Shown here piece after piece: positions 1 to 6,057 of a stretch of DNA of 11,632 nt (within the stretch, counting starts at the first letter, position 1; each line of letters begins with the position of its first letter). The stretch comes from Roseburia sp. Its GTDB lineage: Bacteria > Bacillota > Clostridia > Lachnospirales > Lachnospiraceae. The stretch is taken from NCBI GenBank assembly GCA_030844625.1, contig JAUUNJ010000049.1:1-11632 (forward strand), in the 5' to 3' direction. The notes under the pieces were generated by a model. That model did not search any database, had not been told where the DNA came from, and was given only the letters and a program-made list of their open reading frames with translations. A program made the position numbers and the translations under genes.

Positions 1-46
1 TATATTGTTTATTTCAATGGCAACTCCTCTATCGTTCAGAGCCCCC

Positions 47-103
47 TACACCCTTGCAGTCCATAGAGGCAAAGTTTTATGCGCCTCTGCAGAATTGGGT
101 GTA
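47..103. repeat. Nested inverted repeat beyond the last minus-strand gene
   Basis: An outer 7-bp perfect arm, TACACCC (47-53) against GGGTGTA (97-103), encloses an inner 6-bp arm, AGAGGC (65-70) against GCCTCT (83-88). TGCAG (55-59) can also partly pair with CTGCA (87-91). It begins just past the stop of the 422-108 gene, so it could act as a transcript-end structure. There is no T run on the 3' side in either direction, so it is not a canonical intrinsic terminator. It could also be the edge of a mobile element. Confidence 0.35.
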
Positions 104-107
104 AAAA

Positions 108-422
108 TTATATCTGTATATCCAGTGAATTACCCGAAGATGGTGCTTTTGTGCCTGCTGCCAGATCAGACTGTATCTGCTGATAAGATACAGTTCCCTT
201 TGCGTTTTCTCCATACTCCTTTTTCAGGCGTGCCAGTTCATCATTATAGATAGATGTAAATACATGTGCCCTTGCAAATTCTTCCTCTGTGCTTATGGCT
301 TTCCAGTTCCTTGATTCAGGATTGTAAGACAATGTTTTATTCCCATTGTTGTCCCAAAACATACAAGCCGCATTCATCTTTCCGCCTGTCTTTCTCATGC
401 TTGATTCATAGATGGCTTTCAT
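108..422 (-). CDS. Unrecognised 104-residue protein
   Basis: I do not recognise the family. The product is hydrophilic, without signal peptide or membrane segment. It has an aromatic, Asn-rich N-terminal half (FWDNNGNKTLSYNPESRNW at about residues 22-40) and a charged helical stretch (DELARLKKEYGENAK, about 61-75) before a Ser/Gly-rich tail. It begins 24 nt after the stop of the upstream 319-residue gene, so the two are probably co-transcribed. The ATG at 422 has only a close AGGAT in front of it. The ATG at 377, preceded by GGCGGAAAG, is an alternative start giving an 89-residue product. The upstream frame is closed by TGA just before 422, so it is not a simple frameshifted continuation of the neighbour. 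The gene is real-looking by composition, but its function is unknown. Confidence 0.6.
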   Translation of the reverse strand: MKAIYESSMRKTGGKMNAACMFWDNNGNKTLSYNPESRNWKAISTEEEFARAHVFTSIYNDELARLKKEYGENAKGTVSYQQIQSDLAAGTKAPSSGNSLDIQI

Positions 423-445
423 ATCCTGTCATAAAACTCGCTATA

Positions 446-1405
446 TTAAACAATTCCACCGTGCTTATATTGCTGTTCCCGAAGCTTATCCAACGATTTT
501 GCTCCATCCGGGCTATACAAATCCAATAATTCCAAAAAATTACCAGACTCCTTACACCCATTCAATATCATACGCATACTATCCGCATCTTTACCGAATA
601 ACATACCCAACAGACTCATATCATACTGATTTTGACTATCACTTAATACTCCCTGCTGATGTAAATCCTCCATAAAACCATAAGAACGAACCTCGGAACC
701 TATTCGCATCGCCACATTATATAAATCCGGATCAACAGTATGAAGATAATTTAGGTAGCGTGTCTCAATATTTCTATTGGGCGTGCCGCTCATCATCCAA
801 TTTGCTATATCTTCCAAAGATGCACCTATGGCAGCATCATCAATCAAATGCATCTGCCATCTTCCGCTTTCAGTCTTTGTAAAGGTATATTTTCCATCTT
901 CCGAATACAATGTATTTGACCATGAGTTTTTTGGAGCCGCCTGGTCTCTGACAAGCACTTCAAATGCATCCATTGCAACTCTGTCTGGGATACACTTTTT
1001 CTCATCTGTTGGTAATTCCATTTTCCCCAATGCTACTGCAGTTTGCACTAGTTCATAATCCGATATGTTTTCTCCATGATAAAAATAAGAATTTTGTTCT
1101 TTCAATTTATCAAATGATGCCGGTAGTTTTACTTCTGCCAACTGTTCTTTGGAAACCTCAGTCCAATCTTCTTTTTTCTTACTACCTGCGGTCTGCATCT
1201 GCACTCTCGGACCGTTTGTAATCTTTGTACCATATTTTGCATTTACCATATGTTCTGTTATTGTCACATGTGCAAACTGAAATAAACTCCTTTGGTTTCT
1301 TGTATTTCCGTAACCTTCAACTTTCACAGCATATGGAAATGATGACTTCGTATTCAAAACAGAGTAAGTACCTGTATAAAATGTATTTGCCGCTTGTATT
1401 CTCAT
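446..1405 (-). CDS. Unrecognised 319-residue protein
   Basis: I do not recognise the family. The ATG at 1405 is preceded by GGAGG seven bases upstream, so I prefer it over the further ATG at 1504, which has no ribosome binding site and would add 33 residues. The protein is soluble, with no signal peptide or membrane helix. The N-terminal part is rich in Tyr, Asn and Thr (MRIQAANTFYTGTYSVLN). A middle segment around 165-185 (YSEDGKYTFTKTESGRWQM) looks like beta hairpins, and the last 130 residues look helical. The N-terminal style resembles that of the interrupted gene starting at 2627 (aromatic/Asn/Thr-rich opening), which may mean a common origin; this is a weak impression. It is followed 24 nt later by the 104-residue gene and preceded by the SUKH remnant. 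Confidence 0.7.
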   Translation of the reverse strand: MRIQAANTFYTGTYSVLNTKSSFPYAVKVEGYGNTRNQRSLFQFAHVTITEHMVNAKYGTKITNGPRVQMQTAGSKKKEDWTEVSKEQLAEVKLPASFDKLKEQNSYFYHGENISDYELVQTAVALGKMELPTDEKKCIPDRVAMDAFEVLVRDQAAPKNSWSNTLYSEDGKYTFTKTESGRWQMHLIDDAAIGASLEDIANWMMSGTPNRNIETRYLNYLHTVDPDLYNVAMRIGSEVRSYGFMEDLHQQGVLSDSQNQYDMSLLGMLFGKDADSMRMILNGCKESGNFLELLDLYSPDGAKSLDKLREQQYKHGGIV

Positions 1406-1556
1406 AATATAACCTCCAATCCAAACAGAAACAGCGTCTATTTTCACATTCAATCCCTTGAAAACAGACGCCATCCTTAGCTCATAATATTTATCGACAT
1501 TCATTCATTTTTCTTTACAGAATGGAACGAAACCTGAAATTTGGGCGTGCCTCTTA

Positions 1557-1853
1557 CTATATCTGTAACCCTATAAGTTTTCGATACTCCTTTGCATTTT
1601 CACAATCTGATACAATTCCTGATTGCGCATCCAAGCAAAACGGTAACATCTGCCAATCCTCATTGCCACATGCTCCTACCAATAACAATTGTTCTAAATA
1701 AGTATTAAAATCTTTACCCAGTATATATCCATGTCCTTCACCATCGTCATGGCTAAGATATACCACAGACGGATTTATTTCACTCTCTTTCATATCAAAT
1801 GCTATTGCATCACCATTAGGGACATTCATAAAACCCAATTTTGTGTTTCCCAT
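1557..1853 (-). pseudogene. SUKH (SMI1/KNR4) family protein, C-terminal fragment
   Basis: The 98-residue frame keeps the second half of a SUKH fold: a central strand GDAIAFDM (about 14-21), then VVYLSHDDGEGHGYILG (about 30-46), a helix with the FNTYLEQLL pattern, and an EDWQMLPF/ENAKEYRKLIGL tail. SUKH proteins usually have about 60-80 more residues in front, including the Trp-rich helical start, and these are absent. There is no ribosome binding site at the ATG at 1853. The frame is open for another 14 codons upstream (to a TAA at about 1893-1895), but that stretch overlaps the alkD tail and is unlikely to be native. Many SUKH proteins are immunity proteins of polymorphic toxins, but no toxin is visible here. 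It is best read as a remnant joined end to end with the alkD remnant. Confidence 0.7.
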
Positions 1854-1858
1854 TTGAC

Positions 1859-2164
1859 TTATAAATATTTGCTTGCTTCTCTGATACTCAATTTATCCAT
1901 CTTGTCTTTATGAGTTTCAACAAAATTTCTTACCCAATCCTGATTTGTCTTAGAATAATCTCTCAGACTCCAACCGATGGCTTTGTTGATAAAGAACTCT
2001 GAACTGCCAAAGTTATTCACTAATATTTTTTCAAGCAATTCCGTATTTGTTCGCTCTTTCCTACAAAGCTGGTGGTCAATAGCAATTCGGCGCACCCAAA
2101 AATCTTCATCTGTTGACCACTCCAACATTAGGTCATTTATTCGTTCATCTGTAAAAGCTATAAT
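1859..2164 (-). pseudogene. DNA alkylation repair protein (AlkD-like), C-terminal fragment
   Basis: The translated tail matches what I know of AlkD-like HEAT-repeat DNA glycosylases. WSTDEDFWVRRIAIDHQL is followed by FFINKAIGWSLRDYSKTN, a strongly conserved FI.KAIGW.LR..sK core, and then by WVRNFVETHKDKMDKLSIRE. Full proteins are roughly 210-240 residues; only about 100 C-terminal residues remain. The homology already begins in the codons before the first ATG (2128), running back to about 2164, where a TAG closes the frame. So this is a truncated copy rather than a short gene with its own start. Its left border coincides with the 3' end of the amber-interrupted gene, and its stop lies 5 bp from the SUKH fragment, which marks two recombination junctions. 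Confidence 0.75.
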
Positions 2165-2627
2165 CTATGCCGAGATACCCCATCACATCGGATACACCTT
2201 CTGTCCATCTGGCATACTCCTCCTGAGAATATGCTACTGTGTGCATATTCCCACAAGCATTCCGCAACAGCGTAGACAGCGAACCCGCCATCTTCTGCGC
2301 TTTCATATATGCCTCTGTATCATAAGGATCATTACCGCCGGAAACCTCCACACCCTGTTGCTTTACCTTCAATATGTAACCGTCGTTTACAGCGATGCGC
2401 ATGTCGGATGCAATATTGACGGAATTGCTCAGCCTGTTTAGAGAAGAACTATCTACCAGCTTAATCGGCGTTTTGAGCACCTATACCAAATCCTCTATGG
2501 GATTTAACAGATTCTGCATCGAACCATTGAAGACCTCCCTGTCCTTTATTGCTGTATTTTTCACATTTGATGTGAATTGTCTGGTATTCGGATTGATATA
2601 ATAAGATTGATTATTTGAAATTTCCAT
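2145..2627 (-). pseudogene. Unrecognised 160-codon gene interrupted by an in-frame TAG
   Basis: A strong ribosome binding site (AAAGGAG) sits eight bases before the ATG at 2627. The frame runs 48 codons (opening MEISNNQSYYINPNTRQF), meets TAG at 2483-2481, and continues in the same frame with GTG CTC AAA for 111 more codons to TGA at 2145. Both halves look coding, so they probably formed one protein of about 160 residues. The second half might still be made by re-initiation at the GTG (2480), with a GAGG 11 bases upstream. The start overlaps the end of the preceding coiled-coil gene by 17 bases, indicating translational coupling in the same operon. No signal peptide, membrane segment or known motif is visible. 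The 3' end runs into the alkD remnant, so the native C-terminus may be lost too. Confidence 0.65.
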
Positions 2628-3312
2628 TGTTTTCTCCTTTGGTTATGTTCTTCACAAGCTCTGCTTCCATCATAATATTTGCATCATAAGCATTGGAAGC
2701 CTTTGCCATCTGCCTCTCACTGTTCCATGACTGAGTCTGTCTACTTCTTTCCAGTTCCATCTTTGCAATTTTTTTATTTAACATTTCCAGCTGCTGTTTC
2801 TTAGCCTGCGCCCGCTTTTCCAAATATTCTTCCAGCAGTTCCTTCTGCCTTGCCTTTTTCTGCCGTCCGGCATCAGTTCCCTTTGCGGAGGAACTCCCGG
2901 AATAACCGTCATTCTCCTTCATGCCCTGCGTATAGCCGTAACATTTCTCATATGTGTCATCTATATGAGTATACGCAACCACCGGGATATTTCCCCCGAA
3001 ATCAACAGCCTTGTTCTTCGCCAACGCATCCAGAATCTTCTTCTCATATTCCGGGTCTGACTGCATCCTCTTATAAGCCGCATCCGTTATGTCAATCACC
3101 CAATTCATGCCTCTCTGCGAAGGGTGGGTATACAAGCCACACATCTTTTCATTAAAATACTCCTTGTATTCCTCCAAGGTCATATCTTCCGAGGAAACCT
3201 GACTTTTGTCTGTGACCTTTTCCGCAGATCCCGCTTGTTTTTCCTCCTTCCTCAAACCCATGTAACTCTTTGCTGTTTCATAATAACTGCCATAAACTGA
3301 ACCTACATCCAT
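2611..3312 (-). CDS. Unrecognised 233-residue protein with C-terminal coiled coil
   Basis: The ATG at 3312 follows AAGGAAGGAG nine bases upstream, and the gene starts 31 nt after the histidine kinase stop, so it belongs to the two-component operon. Residues 1-45 are low in structure. Residues 46-130 hold a compact-looking region (EEYKEYFNEKMCGLYTHPSQ, WVIDITDAAYKRM, VVAYTHIDDTYEKCYGYTQG) with two Cys. Residues 150-195 are a Lys/Glu/Gln-rich coiled coil. There is no signal peptide or membrane helix. From memory it resembles domain-of-unknown-function proteins common in Lachnospiraceae (perhaps DUF6033), but I could not check this. It overlaps the next gene by 17 bases. Its position behind a sensor-regulator pair suggests an effector or accessory of that system, but this is only context. 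Confidence 0.75.
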   Translation of the reverse strand: MDVGSVYGSYYETAKSYMGLRKEEKQAGSAEKVTDKSQVSSEDMTLEEYKEYFNEKMCGLYTHPSQRGMNWVIDITDAAYKRMQSDPEYEKKILDALAKNKAVDFGGNIPVVAYTHIDDTYEKCYGYTQGMKENDGYSGSSSAKGTDAGRQKKARQKELLEEYLEKRAQAKKQQLEMLNKKIAKMELERSRQTQSWNSERQMAKASNAYDANIMMEAELVKNITKGENNGNFK

Positions 3313-3343
3313 TACTACATTCTCCTTCCTTTTTCATATTTTT

Positions 3344-4747
3344 TTATTTTATTTCCTTCTGCTGCAGCATTACTGTGACTTTAAACACATCGTTTTTTAT
3401 TTTGATATCCATATCTCCAAGATAATGGTCTGCCACATCCTTTACATTTTTTAACCCTATTCCATGCTCCATCAAAATATCCGGCAGATCGCTCTGTTTC
3501 GTTGTCATCGGGACGATACCTCCATCTTCCCATATCACTTTCCCATCAAAGCTGTTTTCCACTTCAATCAGTAGGAAATGATTCTTTTTCTTTAAAGTCA
3601 GATTGATATATCGCTGTTCCTGCTCCAGTTTCTCGCAGGCTTCTATGGCATTGTCTAAAAGGTTATTCAGAATGATACCTATATCAAATGCAGAAATTGT
3701 GTCTGTTTCCCCCAAGTTAAATTTTACTTGAAACGAAATACCTGCATTTTCCGCTTTCTGGTATTTATCATTGATAATCACATCTGTGACCGCATTTCCT
3801 GTATTGAATTTATAGTCCATAGTCTGTATGGTTTCATCCAGCTTTTCGATATAACTCTCTACTTCATCATATTTCTCACTTGCCACCAGCCCTTTTATAT
3901 TCGTCATATGGTTTTTCATCTCATGCCTTACTCTGCGAATGCTCCCGTAGAAGTTCTCTGCTTCTTCCAGTCTCTGCTTCATGGCTTTGACCTGTTGTTC
4001 TTCCACAAAATGTTTCTGCCGTTCTTTTTGAAGCTCCCTGTAATTCTGGTAGATGTATATTGCCGAAATTTCCCCCACATAGATAAGAACCGCAATTATC
4101 GGTAATTTCCACAACATTTCCTGCTTGTCATCATACAACAGAAAAACTCCACCCTCGATTTGCACTACGGAAAGGTCTACGCTTATTCCTACAATCATAC
4201 TCCCTACAATATTCAGTACTGAAAGGAATATCGTTTCCTGCCATCTCAGCATAAACGGTTTCTTTACGATTTTTATCACGACACCTGTCATAATCAGTAA
4301 TACCAACGTGTACGATAAAAGCAGGATGCCCATACCTATCGCCATACCCAGATAAACCCGAAATATATATTCCTCACTCAGAACATCCAACCCTCTAAAT
4401 ATGCTCTCCACTGTACATTGATAAATACTGTCTGCAATCAAATAACTTAACGCATGAAAATTGTAAAACAGCAGCAGTATGAATACCGCCTTTTCCAAAT
4501 GTTTTTGGTATTTGCAAAAACAATATCCCAACACAATGACAGCGGACATTGTATATCGTATTACCCCCGGCTTTTCCAGCCATAGCCCCATGCAGATATT
4601 CATCACTGCCAATATTCCTGCAACAATCCATATCCCTTTCTCCCACCGAAAAAATACATTCCACAATACCAGAAAAAGAACGATTTGCAGAATAATAGGA
4701 TAGATTTCAAAAAGCTTGCGAATGATTTCATATGTAACCTGACTCAA
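3344..4747 (-). CDS. Sensor histidine kinase, GHKL (AgrC-like) type
   Basis: The membrane kinase autophosphorylates on His and passes phosphate to the LytTR regulator encoded just upstream. About seven hydrophobic segments occupy residues 10-235 (roughly 16-36, 39-57, 62-79, 87-107, 132-162, 172-190 and 214-234). They are followed by a linker coiled coil, about 235-265. The H-box is RRVRHEMKNH with H275, the N-box is NNLLDNAIEACEK (361-373), and the G-box is HGIGLKNV (428-435). Length (467) and order fit the HPK10/AgrC class, which senses peptides. The start is TTG at 4747, directly after the regulator stop, with GGAGG eight bases upstream inside the regulator's last codons; no ATG is available before residue 49. 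The kinase itself appears intact, although its partner is damaged. Confidence 0.9.
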   Translation of the reverse strand: MSQVTYEIIRKLFEIYPIILQIVLFLVLWNVFFRWEKGIWIVAGILAVMNICMGLWLEKPGVIRYTMSAVIVLGYCFCKYQKHLEKAVFILLLFYNFHALSYLIADSIYQCTVESIFRGLDVLSEEYIFRVYLGMAIGMGILLLSYTLVLLIMTGVVIKIVKKPFMLRWQETIFLSVLNIVGSMIVGISVDLSVVQIEGGVFLLYDDKQEMLWKLPIIAVLIYVGEISAIYIYQNYRELQKERQKHFVEEQQVKAMKQRLEEAENFYGSIRRVRHEMKNHMTNIKGLVASEKYDEVESYIEKLDETIQTMDYKFNTGNAVTDVIINDKYQKAENAGISFQVKFNLGETDTISAFDIGIILNNLLDNAIEACEKLEQEQRYINLTLKKKNHFLLIEVENSFDGKVIWEDGGIVPMTTKQSDLPDILMEHGIGLKNVKDVADHYLGDMDIKIKNDVFKVTVMLQQKEIK

Positions 4748-5374
4748 TTATCTTTCCTCCAAAATGTATTCCAAATAACGCTTTACAAAGTCCTGATATT
4801 TATACTTGGATATCAGCAGACTGTCCCCGTTTCTCATTTTCACCTCTGTCCGGTCATATCGTTCCACATATTTTATGTTAACCAGATACCCTTTGTGTAT
4901 ACGGAAAAAATCCGGCTTAAGCTCGCTTTCCAGTGAGCTGATCTTGTCATAATATTCAATTTTTTCATGCCGCAAATACAAGGTCACTTTTCGATTACTG
5001 CTTTCAATATAGTAAATATCATCTGCTGAAACACTTCTTGTTCTATTTCCATTCCGAACTAATACTTCTTTTGGTTTTTCCTTTTTCTTTGCCATCAAAT
5101 ATTGATACTCCCGTATGGTCTGTGCAAAAACCTGCTCAAAATTGCTTTCCATCTGGCTCCTGAGCTGCTTTGCCACAGTCATTCCATCCTCATCTCCCAT
5201 AGAGATATCCAGAAAAAGTATGTCTATTTCTTCTGCATTTGTCTCATCCTGAAACTCCAATAATTCCTTGCCCGATGAAAACTCTGTTATCTTACAAAAA
5301 GTTTCCTGCTTCTGTATCAGCTTGCGTATGTAAATGCGTATATTTTCCTCATCATCGCAAATTGCTATGTTCAA
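4748..5374 (-). CDS. LytTR-family response regulator with internally deleted receiver domain
   Basis: Numbering from TTG at 5374, the receiver opens with MNIAICDDE (acidic pair D7-D8) and has the phospho-acceptor D56 in ILFLDISM followed by DGMTVAKQLR. The sequence then jumps from SQMES (77) straight to NFEQVFAQTIREYQYL. Beta-4, alpha-4 and beta-5, with the conserved Thr/Ser and the Lys-Pro, are absent: about 30-35 residues short of the usual form. The LytTR DNA-binding domain (about 104-204: VRNGNRTRSVSADDIYYIES, FFRIHKGYLVNIKYV) looks complete. GAGGTGG lies five bases before the TTG and the resulting start matches the family. Longer starts, ATG at 5401 or TTG at 5407, have no ribosome binding site. 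The gene is directly coupled to the kinase. Normal phospho-switching is probably lost, though DNA binding could persist. Confidence 0.85.
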   Translation of the reverse strand: MNIAICDDEENIRIYIRKLIQKQETFCKITEFSSGKELLEFQDETNAEEIDILFLDISMGDEDGMTVAKQLRSQMESNFEQVFAQTIREYQYLMAKKKEKPKEVLVRNGNRTRSVSADDIYYIESSNRKVTLYLRHEKIEYYDKISSLESELKPDFFRIHKGYLVNIKYVERYDRTEVKMRNGDSLLISKYKYQDFVKRYLEYILEER

Positions 5375-5433
5375 CTGTTCCACCTCATTTTCATGGCTCA
5401 TTATCAAATATGGATAACATCATCTATTGTTCA

Positions 5434-5444
5434 TTTATATTATC
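5434..5444 (-). promoter_or_regulatory. Candidate -10 region of the LytTR operon
   Basis: On the minus strand this reads GATAATATAAA, offering TATAAA or GATAAT as a -10 hexamer about 60 bp upstream of the TTG start of the regulator. No good -35 is visible. The 21-bp-period repeat ends about 27 bp further upstream, where an activator replacing -35 contacts would be expected. This is inferred from position only. Confidence 0.35.
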
Positions 5445-5470
5445 GGCAGATTTCTTTCTTTAAATTCGGA

Positions 5471-5512
5471 AATGTTGTGACTGGACTTCTGAATGTTGCG
5501 ACTGGACTCTAA
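5471..5512. repeat. Tandem direct repeat, 21-bp period, upstream of LytTR operon
   Basis: AATGTTGTGACTGGACTT (5471-5488) and AATGTTGCGACTGGACTC (5492-5509) match at 16 of 18 positions and are spaced exactly 21 bp start to start. LytTR regulators such as AgrA and ComE bind 9-bp direct repeats with a 12-13 bp gap, i.e. a 21-22 bp period, two turns of the helix on one face. On the minus strand the units contain CCAGTCGCA and CCAGTCACA, a partial match to the ACAGTTAAG-like consensus. The repeats lie about 100-140 bp upstream of the regulator's TTG. The alternative is the multiply repeated tip of an IS21-family element, which also carries about 20-bp direct repeats. Confidence 0.6.
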
Positions 5513-5634
5513 TCTTCCCGACAATTATCATCTGAATTGATTTTCTCCATCCGTAACCTTGCCTGTTCCCTTTGTTCGTCACTTAACCTTCTCGGCTTAC
5601 GATAACCACATAACAGGAAAAAGCAGATAGATTG
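5509..5634 (-). pseudogene. 41-codon coding-like tail downstream of an amber codon
   Basis: In the same frame as the GntR-remnant frame, past its TAG at 5637-5635, translation continues QSICFFLLCGYRKPRRLSDE, then a basic amphipathic helix with QREQARLRMEKINS, to TAG at 5511-5509. It has no start codon or ribosome binding site of its own. The composition (Arg/Glu-rich helix) looks like genuine protein C-terminus rather than noise, but I do not recognise the family. Its stop overlaps the 21-bp-period repeat. Confidence 0.4.
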
Positions 5635-5922
5635 CTACCTGCTCTTTCCATAAAACTTTATAAACTTGCTTCCTGACGCTTGGTCTTTGGTTTCTCCGGC
5701 ATCTTCTGATCGGATATTTTCTGCTTCATCTTTGGAAAATCCTAATGCAAACATATTATCGAAGTAAGAAAAACAAAGTACCTTTGCAGTGTCCTCTCGC
5801 TTCTTTGCCATTTCTCGAACAGATGGGATTTTTTCGCCTGCTGAAAGTTGTCCACTATAAATCGCACACCTTATTTTTTTATAAGTTGCAAATAAATATG
5901 TTCCACATCGTGAAACACCCAT
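5635..5922 (-). pseudogene. GntR-type winged-helix N-terminal remnant fused to unrelated sequence
   Basis: Residues 8-41 (TYLFATYKKIRCAIYSGQ then LSAGEKIPSVREMAKK) carry the GntR/MocR signature Y..I..aI.sGqL.aGEKiPSvReMA, the first two helices of the DNA-binding domain. The recognition helix and wing that should follow (vsr.Tv..ay..L...G) are missing. From about residue 43 the sequence changes to DTAKVLCFSYFDNMFALGFS and a charged tail that I cannot assign. No ribosome binding site precedes the ATG at 5922, and the frame is closed by TGA immediately before it. It is therefore a chimeric remnant, probably not functional. The frame also continues past its TAG for another 41 codons. Confidence 0.55.
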
Positions 5923-6057
5923 TCATCATAAATCATAGATTTTATCTCCTTTATCACACCAACAGACAATACGATTAAAAAAATTGCCTGATTTACTCAT
6001 TCGCTTTTTAAGCAGAAAAAGTACAATGAAACTATCAAACGAAAAGGAGATTAAAAT
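5923..6057. other. Intergenic region upstream of the ABC operon
   Basis: These 135 bp separate the leftward remnants from the rightward operon. I see no gene. It contains a weak promoter candidate, TTGCCT (5984-5989), 17 bp, TTTAAG (6007-6012), and separately TACAAT at 6022-6027 with no matching -35. The ribosome binding site AAGGAG (6044-6049) is eight bases before the ATPase ATG. No clear inverted repeat for a LuxR-type regulator is visible. Confidence 0.4.

Noticed and set aside
1..48. 15 open codons on the minus strand running off the left edge (ALNDRGVAIEINNI)
   Set aside because: No start codon, too short to identify, and preceded by a TAG; could be a fragment of something beyond the window but cannot be supported.
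1406..1504. A 33-residue N-terminal extension of the 319-residue protein
   Set aside because: No ribosome binding site at the ATG at 1504, while GGAGG sits correctly before the ATG at 1405.
1977..2441. A 154-codon open frame on the plus strand
   Set aside because: It lies antisense across the alkD remnant and the amber-interrupted gene, has no ribosome binding site, and the translation is rich in Ile/Ser/His/Arg without protein-like patterning; the minus strand carries the recognisable proteins.
5471..5512. CRISPR-like repeats
   Set aside because: Only two units that abut with a 3-bp gap, no spacers and no cas genes.
2481..5637. Genome-wide reassignment of TAG to an amino acid
   Set aside because: Two coding-like frames cross TAG, but both lie in a visibly decaying region, the intact genes end mainly in TAA or TGA without needing read-through, and no suppressor tRNA is seen in the window.
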